Source: Tribonema minus (taxonomy: Eukaryota > Sar > Xanthophyceae > Tribonematales > Tribonemataceae). From it: 64,000 nt of DNA. Of the stretch, positions 55,846 to 64,000 are shown piece by piece. Within the stretch, counting starts at the first letter, position 1. Every line of letters starts with the position of its first letter. The notes beneath the pieces were generated by a model. It was not told the DNA's origin. It ran no database searches and saw nothing but the letters and a program-made list of their open reading frames with translations. Both the position numbers and the translations under genes were made by a program. The stretch is from assembly GCA_017506865.1 (NCBI GenBank), contig JAFCMP010000549.1, forward strand, positions 372,001 to 436,000, in the 5' to 3' direction.

Positions 55846-58800
55846 ATGCAGGCAATTACTGCTGCGCTGCTGGCTCTTCTCGGCGGCGCCAGCGCGTTCG
55901 TCTCTGTGCCTCACACAGCGATCACCAGATATGAGAGCCGCAGCGCGCTGTCGATGGGCCTCAGCCCCACATTGGCGAAGACGTTCCCCAGGGACTTCAC
56001 GAAGGTGCTCGCTGCCTCACTGGACCAGAGGCTCTGCGCATGATTCATGCAATCAACTTCAATCTGTTGCGTTCATGCTGAAGACCATCGGGTTGAGAAC
56101 CTCCATGCGTTCAAGATGCGATGCACCATGCTTGCAGTTACGCTGACTTGCTCGTCGTCGATGCAGGCGTGTTTTGCTTGTCAATAGCATGTTTTCTGCG
56201 CTCAATCATACGCGTATCTGCTGTTGGTCACGCAGATCCCGACCGGCACTGACTACGGCACCGGCGTTGATGCCCAGCTGAACAAGGTACAGTAATATGG
56301 TTTCATATTTCTCAGACAGATGTTTTGGACAATGCGAGTGGCACTTTGCATCGTCAGTAGTCTAAAGTTCAGCAAACGGCTCTGCAAGGCAAGATGCCTA
56401 GAAAGGCACTTTTTGGAGGTCATGGCAACCGCTGCAGAGGTGTTTTGAGGCGTGTGTCACGCAGTGATGTCCCTATGCTGATGCCACAGAATGCATCCAT
56501 GCAAACCTCTAGCCTCCGGCTGATGAGCTACTTGGCACTGCAGATGCCTTCCTTGGCCTGCCTTTTCATCAGTGGTCCACCCCCATGCTCTTCATTACAT
56601 TACAGATCCCGCACAGCATCGTTTACACCCACGCATGTGCACACACCTTGCCACCTGCTCCGCTGAAATTGCCATACGGCAACGGCTCTCACGCGCAATA
56701 ACTGCCTGCCAGCTGCGCACTTTACACGAACTTATCTAATTTCAAGCCTAAATTGCTGATCATCATCACCATCGTCGTGGCTGCAGGAGGACGAGGCCAG
56801 CCGCATAGCGTACCTGGAGCAGTCCCTGGCGGAGACCCTGAAGAAGGTGTCTCAGGTGAAGGAGCGTCCCGTATTTACCACAGCGCTCATCGCCGGCGAC
56901 TGTGTCATACTCGACGCCATCGCCAAGGCGGGCCTGCTGGACAAGATCGACGTCATCTTCATAGGTGAGGTGAATGCTTTATCTTGTTGCACAGTTTGAG
57001 TATGTGGGAGTGTATTGCTGCGTGCCTGGCGGTGTTGTGGGTGCTCCAGACTTCAAGGCACTGGCGCAAGCAAGAACTCAACCAATCCTCTAGTGCATGC
57101 TATTTTCCAGCAGCTGGCGACTCTGCGGAAACGCACCTGCATCCCTGGTGGTTCCAAGTGGATTTCCTTGGGTTTTTTCGTTCTTGTTGCATAGCGACAC
57201 ATCTGCCAAGTACATCAATACCAATACATACATGCCCTATTCGGGTCTGCCCCTACTTGCAACAGTAGCATTCATTCAATGCATCACAATTATTGGCCTG
57301 CGGCCTCTGTTCTCAGCCTGATTAGCGTTGAACAGCGAGATTGCGCATTGGCGCCGATGCTCCATTTGAGGCGACTACAGAACTGAATGCACAAACGAAT
57401 GCACCTATACAGTACTGAATGCACAAACGAGTGAACACCTGCATGCCCGCCTGCGTGTCTGATTCTCATTTGACATGCTCACGTTTGCATACTCTTGCTG
57501 TGCGTGTTCTCGTTCTTCTGGTTGTGTCAGACACGTTTTTCCTGTTCCCGGAGAGCCTGGAATTTATTGAGGAGCTGGAGCAGCACTATGGCTTCAAGGC
57601 CAAGGTGAGAAGTGGGAATCTGCTTTGCGAGGCTAGGGTTTAGATAACCCTAGCCCTAACCGTATCGCATGGAGCACTATGGCTTCAAGGCCAAGGTGAG
57701 CTGTCTGAGAAGCGAAAATCTGCTTTTCAGGGTTAGGTTATAGGTAAATCTAGCCCTAAGGGCTTCAAGGCCAAGGTAAGCTGCTAAAAAAGCGACATCT
57801 GCTTGTTAGTGTTAGGTTTTAGGTAACCCTGTAGCCCTAACCCTATCGCATATAGGAGCTGGAGCAGCACAATGGCTTCAAGGCTAAGGTGAGCTGCTTG
57901 AAAAGCGAAATCCACATTTCAGGGCTAAGTTGTTAACCCTAGCCCTAACTCAACCAAATATATCTGCCACAGCCTACTTGGGCCTATAATGCACTGGGCA
58001 TTATTTCAAAGCATGGATCTATTCAGTGGTGGAGTGCTAAGCGCCAGCGTACATGGTGGCATTTGTAAGTCAACCATGCTAGAGGCTTATTGTGTAACTG
58101 GCGGGGTCAGTGCAGCACTGCTCATCTATCCATGTACTTGATGTGCAGAGTGCCGCTGTATGACATGGTGAAACAGGCAGCTCTGATGTGTTGATCTGAG
58201 ACCTGCATTGATCTGAGACCAGCAGACACTGGAGCGTAGAGACGACGTGTAGCAGAGGTATGAAGGTGAGTGTAAAACAAAAAAAAGTAGGGTTGGTTAG
58301 GCTTGCTGTGGTACGGTCTGGTGCGCTATGAGCGCAGCAACATCGAAGCAAAGTTTGACGAATGAAAAGAGCACAAAACATCAGAGGATGCTGGCTGGTT
58401 GATGTTTTGTGAGCACTGCAAAGTGCAGGCGGTATGCTTTTTTTAATGGTGCAAGCATCAGTGTGCAGTGCAGAAAGACATACAATTTTTTATCAAACAA
58501 CCTATGAGGTCACTACTGTGCTCAGCAACGCAGGTGGCAAGGCTAGGCCAGGGACACATCTTGGGGCATGGGCATCAGTCTTGCACACTTGTCAGCAGAC
58601 GTTCTCGGGGTCGTTGCTTATTACTATTTTGCTTCGGACACACCATGTCACCATGATTCTTGAAAATGAGCCTGACCTTAGCCCATAATTGTTCAGCTCA
58701 AACTGGCATGGAAACCACTTGAAGTTGAAGTGAAGTGGATCTTGGATTTACTTGCAATGTAGCCTTGCAACACCTGCCAGAAAACATTGCTGCAGTTCAA

Positions 58801-61800
58801 GCGTCAGCATGACTTTTGGCCCGGCTTCCGCTGCTGAACACTGCTGTGTGCGCTTCCTCTGCAGAGGTACCACGCTGCCGATGTGGCGACCCAGGAGGAG
58901 TTCTACGAGAAGTGAGTGCCCAGATTGTCGTAGTTCTCTGAGGTTGGGCTGGCCTTGCAGCCACTACTAGGCGTCAGTTACAGAGGTGACAGTTTCGCCC
59001 GTTGCATGTCCGGTCCACCACGGTGCTGTTGAACACAGCGGATGACTCTCGCATGAAGCACAGCTTCTACGGAAACAGAAAGTTGTCGTGATTCATGTAC
59101 AAGTGCTGTTTGTTACGTTTTTAGACTGTCGCGCCAACACGCCCCGGCACCTGGAGCTGCTCTTCGTGCCTAGTAACTGTAGAGGCATGACAACGCTTCA
59201 TGGTTTGTCAGCATGTACGTGGGTGGCGCCATTTGCTGCATCACCGATGATTGCGCAACTGACAACCAGTGGCGCCTTTTCTGTGTAGCCGTAGCCATCT
59301 GATTTCTGGTGGAGACAGTTGTAAGCTTAACGCACAACGTGTTTCACTTTTTGCTATTTGTAGGTATGGTGAGGGCTACTGGATGATGGTTGTTGACCGG
59401 TACGACGTTTTTTGGTTTTTGTGTGTACGCTTTTGTATTTGGTTATTATAGGTCAGGCGAGAGCTACTAGTACTAGATGAAGGATTTTGACAAGCATGGT
59501 GTTTTTTTTCCTGTTTTCGGCATATTTTACATTTCTCGCTTCTGGTATGTAGGTATGGCGAGGACTACTGGATGGAGGACATTGACCAGTACGACCTGAA
59601 GTGCAAGGTGGAGCCGCTGCAGCGCGCACTGCGGGAGACTAACACGGACGCGTGGATCAATGGGCGTCGCAGGGACCACGGGGCGGAGCGCGCAGCGCTG
59701 CCCGTGTGGGAGGGCACCAAGGCAAGTTCAACTTCAACTTCAAATTGAACTTGCATTTTAGAAAGCGCCGCAGGGACCACGGGGCGGAGCGCGTGGCGCT
59801 GCCGGTGTGGGAGGGCACCAAGGCAAGTTCAACTTGAATTTCAGCTGTGGGTTGAATTTGCATGGCTCTATAGCAGTTAGTAAAATTTGAGCAATCGTCA
59901 GCCGTCCTGCTTTGTTTGAAGGCCAAACTGAACTATGCCAGCACTTTAGAGTGGTGAGGCAGACTGCGAGCGTCGTGGAGGGCACCACATTCAGCTTCAG
60001 CTTCAAACTTGCTGACGAGTTTGCGGAAGTTTTCAGCGCAACTGCGGTTACACGCAGCAAGCCCACTGTTGCGGTACGCTCAGCACAGCACTGAGCAGAC
60101 GACAAACATTCCCATTGAGGTAGAGATGGCGTTTTGCAGAGGATGCCTGGCCCTGTCATACGCCAATGCGATCGTATGCGGTTAAACTCCAGCTATGTAG
60201 GCCTGTTTTAGACAGTGTAGAGCATTGAGATCAATGCGCTCCAACAATGCGGGGCCGAAATCTGCCTAATTGGTATGGTGCAATGGCCAGAACTTCTCAA
60301 AATTTAGCCTGCACCATCACCGAGGCGCCAAGCAACTGCTTTTGCCAGCTGGCGGACAATGCTGTGATTACAGTTGTGGCGATGGAACGATCGCTGCCAG
60401 CTTTAGGGCTCGCACACGCAAGCCACGAATGTATAATACAGCCATGCAGATATCTATGGTGTCCATCAGAGATGCCCCGTTAACTGGTAGCACCGGTAGC
60501 ACCGGTACCCGTACCAGTTTTTGTACCAGTTTTAGCCGGTAACTGGTTGCCGCTCGCTAACCGGTACGGGTAACTGGCCGCGTGAGGCAACCCGTAAACA
60601 CGTACCGATGCCGTAGCTGATGACCGGCGCCACCAGTTAAAATGCAAGTAGAGGTTCAGGGTTCGGGTTCGGGTTATTCAGCGAGTTTATTCTTCTCGTG
60701 CCTTGAAGTTAGTTCAGCGCGGGAGATGTGGGAGATGCACAGGACCCACGACAGGTGTAATGGACGGTATACTGGCAGATATGGTCGTGAATCGACTAAC
60801 TGATGCTGCTGTTGACATATGGGTTCGGCTAGTGATGGCATGCAAGCGGTCCATGTGGCGCAAAAATCGAACACAGGTCTCCGATTGATGGATGCCGACT
60901 GTTTGATGTCACTGAATGCACAAGCAGCTTCTGCAGGCTGAGATAGCAGGTTGGATGTAACGCATAAGCATCCATCAACCGACTCGGGACGCGATGCATT
61001 CATTATGAGGAAAGCAACTCCAATCGGATTGTTTCCGCTTCTGATGCGCTGTCGCAGCCAACGAAAGGCTCAAGCTTCAGCTGCGTGATCTGTAAACCTG
61101 GATTAGACATGTGACAGAGGTTGTTTGCTGATCCACAAGTGCAAGGGTGCCAATTGCAGAGTGACAGTCAAAACAGGTGGCAGCAGGCAGGATATATGAG
61201 CATGCTGCCCATCCTTTTGCTGGCTGCATGCTGCACACATGTTGCTGACAGCCTTTGCATCGTGACGGGTGCACTTTGAGTGTCACTTACAGGAGCGAAT
61301 ACTGCGCTAGTATGCTGTGGGTAAGGCTTTGAGCTGTGCTCACTATGCACCTGGGTCCATTCGGCTGCATAACCTAGAATCATCGCGCTCCTAACAAGCA
61401 TTATTCCTGAAGCCTTTGTAGTTGTATGTACTGACCGCACGGTATACTACGTATGCTATGCATATGAGAAAAGCCCTGGCATCACTAGTAAAAAACTGGT
61501 ACCACAGGTGAAAACCGGTGAGACCAGTTTGACCGGTTTCACCAGTATACTGGTACCGGTTGTCACAGCACACCAGTTAAACTGGTACGGGTAGCTGCTG
61601 GTACCAGTTATTGAGTACTGGTACCGGTACCGATTAAAAATTTTCTCACGCTACGCGCGACTGGTGCAATGATGGCAGTACGGGGATCTCTGGTGTCCAT
61701 TGTATGCAATATTGTTGAAATAAGCGGAAATAAAAGTTCAACACCAGTATGAACACTTTTATTTCACAATGCTCTTCCACTGTGTCGTTCATTGGTTTTT

Positions 61801-63941
61801 TGGATGGCTCCAATCATCAGTGAGGACAGATGCGGTATTTTACTGAGAATGGCGAATCAGACCGACCATACCCATCCGACTCAGATTGGCGATTTAAATA
61901 AAGTCACGAGCCAGCGCTGCGGGCATGACTCATGGCTCAAACATACACGTGTGTGGGACGCGAAAGGCGTGGGCGCTATGACGATACGTTTTCCATACAA
62001 CACCGGCTTGTCGGAAAGCACGACGTGTCGATATCAAACCATCGGAGCGCCGCGCGCCGTGCCCCTTGGACAGTTGAAGTTGCACTTGTTGAAGTTTGGT
62101 GTGGCATGCAAATGCCTAGTGCAGGCTTCGGTGCAAAACATCGCTTTTGGATACAGACTCCACCGCTCTCAAGGTTGACCATTGGGAAACTAGTGTCGAT
62201 TGTGACTTGCGGAGCAGGATGACCATCTATGATGCAGATGTGATTTTTTTGTGGTGTGATGGGATGTCATTCTCCACAGTCGTGGCGGACCGCATACTAT
62301 AATGTCCACTTTAACGCTGCCATCAGCACTGCTGCTCCAATTGGGAACATCAGGAAGAGCAGAAACCCAGTGATCATAACTGCTGCAAGGCGCAGTGCAA
62401 GATTGTGCCACGTACGCATGTATGTGTACATTTGTCTTCTCAGCATAGCAGATAACAGCACGCAAAAATGCTCCACTTCATGATCTGCAGCCTGCCAGCA
62501 GCACTTTGCGCAGGTCTGAGCCCCCGTTGTCTGCCATAGGCCCTGACTCACTGCCATGAATGTTCCCCTGCACACAGGTGAACCCCCTGGCCTTCTGGTC
62601 GTTTGAGGACTGCTGGACCTACCTGCGCAAGCACAACGTCCCCTACCACCCCCTGCACGATGTGGGGTTTTCATCCCTGGGTGACATGCAGTCCACTCGC
62701 AAGGTGAGTTGAAGTTGCTTACTGTCCAACTGGCCGGTTGCTCGTCTTCACTTGGTGCAATTGCACGCACGCACACTCATGAGTGGTTGCGTACGCATTC
62801 ACTGATGATTTCTCCACTCGCAAGGTGAGTTGAAGTTGCTCACTGGCCAACTTCACTTGGTACACACTTGGCACCAAGTCAGAGCTGCTCGATTGACACC
62901 ACGTGGCTGCATGACTGAAGTGGTGGTTGTGTCGTTCAATACGTCCACTCGCATAGTGGGTTGAAGTTGCTGATTGCTCAACTTCACCTGGTGCAATTGC
63001 ACGCACATGCGTTCATGAATGATCGCGTATGCATCCTGCCGCTTGGCTGTTCAAATCGCGTGCCGCAAATGCTGATACGCAGTGCATTTGCGGCAGCCAC
63101 ACACGATTTCTCGCCTTGCTGACACAGTTTCGCTGTTGCACAGGTGCCTCTGGAGCAGTCATGTGCCACAAATGGCCATAGGCAGCGCGTTTGCAGCAGC
63201 GGTAGATGACTCTTCACCTCACTGACACACTGTTGTTGACACGCGCATTTTCGTTGACGCGCAGGTGCCCCTGGAGAAGTGGTTCACGTATGGCGGCGAG
63301 CGCTCCGGCCGCTTTGAGGGACTCAAGAACAAGGACGGCAGCCTCAAGACAGGTAGACATATAGGGTTGGGGCTTGTGCCGATCGCTGCTGCTCACCGCG
63401 CGCACTGAAAAGTGTAAAAGTCGCCAAAGCCAAACCCTAATCCTAGGGTACATGGGGTCAGGTTCATTGCTGATTTGCTGCCGCTTGAAGCTGTGTCGCC
63501 AGTGACTACACTGTGTTTGGTCTGCTTGAAGCTTGTAAGAAATGCCCTTGCTATACTGTGATACGTCATGGCAGTGCATGCGGTCATGTCGCAGAATACA
63601 CTGCTCACTGGGTACACAACAACTGCTGATTGCTTAGGTCGCTCGTCGCATGCAGCCGCCTTCTGGCACTTGCATAGTGCCTGACAAACGAGCACATCAA
63701 GCTGTGTTGACACAGCGAACCTAGGCCGTTGTGTGGCTTCATGCACTTGTTGTTAGCTGTCACATCCATGATCATTTTCAGCACATGATGATCACGACTT
63801 GCACCCCCCCGTTCACGCATAGTACCCTGTCACATCAGATTGTCTTGGTCATCTAGATGCAGCAACTGACATCGCAACGGCTGCTCGTTCTGCTCCGGCA
63901 ACTTTCCAGAGTGCGGCATCCACACGGAGATCAAGACATAA
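55846..63941 (+). CDS. Plastid-targeted PAPS reductase-like enzyme (CysH family)
   Basis: Nine exons (55846-56004, 56236-56286, 56787-56964, 57531-57604, 58865-58911, 59553-59721, 62578-62703, 63265-63352, 63910-63941) join in frame to 307 residues. CysH enzymes reduce (phospho)adenylylsulfate to sulfite in sulfate assimilation. The first 18 residues form a signal peptide ending ALLGGASAF, the ASA-Phe cleavage site of heterokont plastid preproteins. The core shows FTTALIAGDCVIL (P-loop-like), DVIFIDTFFLFPES, KVEPLQRAL, HGAERAALPVWEG and PLHDVGFSSLGDMQSTRK. The catalytic motif is ECGIH (Cys299) near the end. The paired CC motifs that bind the iron-sulfur cluster of APS reductases are not visible, which favours the PAPS type. 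Unlike plant APR there is no thioredoxin-like C-terminal domain. Intron 6 is GC-AG (AAG/GCAAGT) and 2.9 kb long. The exon 1 donor (GTGCTC) is weak and chosen by frame, so that junction is the least certain. Confidence 0.9.
57590..57950 (+). repeat. Four copies of the PAPS reductase exon 4 donor with TTAGGG-like spacers
   Basis: GGCTTCAAGGCCAAG/GTGAG recurs at about 57681, 57763 and 57871 after the true junction at 57604. Each is followed by GAAAAGCGAAATCTGC-like sequence and a GGGTTAGG…AACCCTAGCCCTAAC block. One copy also repeats GAGCTGGAGCAGCAC from further back in the exon. Confidence 0.92.
59360..59580 (+). repeat. Three copies of the PAPS reductase exon 6 acceptor
   Basis: The acceptor TATGTAG/GTATGGCGAGGACTACTGGATG (59553) has an upstream echo at 59366 (TTGTAG/GTATGGTGAGGGCTACTGGATG) and a weaker one near 59450. 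The 59366 echo keeps an intact AG and an open frame for about a dozen codons. Confidence 0.88.
59650..59840 (+). repeat. Two copies of the PAPS reductase exon 6 GC donor
   Basis: The exon end CGCAGGGACCACGGGGCGGA…GAGGGCACCAAG and its GCAAGTTCAACTT donor are repeated at 59768-59833 almost unchanged, with four substitutions. The echo keeps the GCAAGT donor and the reading phase. Confidence 0.92.
60480..61640. repeat. Paired clusters of ACCGGT/ACTGGTAC motifs in inverted arrangement
   Basis: Two ~120-150-bp clusters at 60480-60640 and 61490-61640, inside PAPS reductase intron 6, are packed with ACCGGTA, ACTGGTAC and GGTACCGG. The reverse complement of the first (AACTGGTACGGGTACCGG…GCTACCAGTTAA) resembles the second (AACTGGTACGGGTAGCTGCT…TACCAGTTA). 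They may mark the ends of a ~1.1-kb non-autonomous element. No transposase-like frame lies between. Confidence 0.55.
62690..62985 (+). repeat. Three copies of the PAPS reductase exon 7 donor
   Basis: CCACTCGCAAG/GTGAGTTGAAGTTGCT (junction at 62703) recurs at about 62823 and, with changes, at 62952. Each is followed by CAACTTCAC.TGGT.CA and by a partly shared tail. The second copy keeps a perfect donor. Confidence 0.92.
63110..63290 (+). repeat. Two copies of the PAPS reductase exon 8 acceptor
   Basis: The true acceptor GACGCGCAG/GTGCCCCTGGAGAAG at 63265 has an upstream echo at 63145 (TTGCACAG/GTGCCTCTGGAGCAG), preceded by a similar CTGACACA.T.T.G.TG block. The surrounding ~120 bp is also similar. 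Confidence 0.85.
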
Positions 63942-64000
63942 TTCAACTGCACACTTCAACTGGAGCAACTGCAGCTACGCTCAGCGCAACATCCGATACG

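Overview
This window is nuclear DNA from a eukaryote, most likely a photosynthetic stramenopile (ochrophyte) alga. Almost every recognisable gene is split by GT-AG (twice GC-AG) introns. The PAPS-reductase-like protein begins with a signal peptide ending in an ASA-Phe site, the bipartite plastid-targeting signature of algae with secondary red plastids. Intergenic and intronic DNA carries TTAGGG-type interstitial motifs, long C/G homopolymers and (CAG)n runs. The species cannot be fixed from sequence alone; a xanthophyte such as Tribonema would fit, but that is a guess.

I could assemble twelve protein-coding genes, and exon phases join correctly at every junction given. From left to right they are: a PP2C phosphatase (-, 696-4510, first exon not found); a UPF3-like NMD factor (+, 7546-9585); a Gln/Ala-rich protein with two possible winged-helix (LOTUS-like) modules (-, 14172-15986); a MUL1/SP1-like GIDE-domain membrane protein without RING (+, 22638-28470); an MDP-1-type HAD phosphatase (-, 29309-31512); the N-terminal glutamine amidohydrolase NTAQ1 (+, 33146-35491); a PX-UBA protein (-, 36708-40123); an unrecognised type I membrane protein (+, 41504-43474); a probable organellar SMR-domain protein (-, 44751-45974); a 2-oxoglutarate/Fe(II) dioxygenase (+, 47185-49580); an F-box/LRR-like protein (+, 51470-54497); and a plastid PAPS-reductase-like enzyme (+, 55846-63941).

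Between genes the DNA is repeat-rich. The largest repeat is a near-identical ~1-kb direct duplication (15990-17035 and 20365-21385). One copy abuts the start codon of the LOTUS-like gene.

The most striking signal runs across the window. In about 15 of 34 introns the exon-intron junction is copied in tandem inside the intron: the last or first few dozen exonic bases plus the splice site, 2-4 or more times, at periods of about 70-190 bp. These 'splice-boundary echoes' occur at donors and acceptors in at least six unrelated genes. They are often accompanied by GTTGAAGTTGAAG-type hexamers or TTAGGG-like motifs. They look like a genome-wide process of intron growth, or of alternative splice-site supply, by local tandem duplication.

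Functionally the genes are mostly housekeeping: protein and RNA quality control, signalling, lipid and ubiquitin binding, and sulfate assimilation. I see no evidence of an operon-like arrangement or of a viral, CRISPR or rRNA locus.
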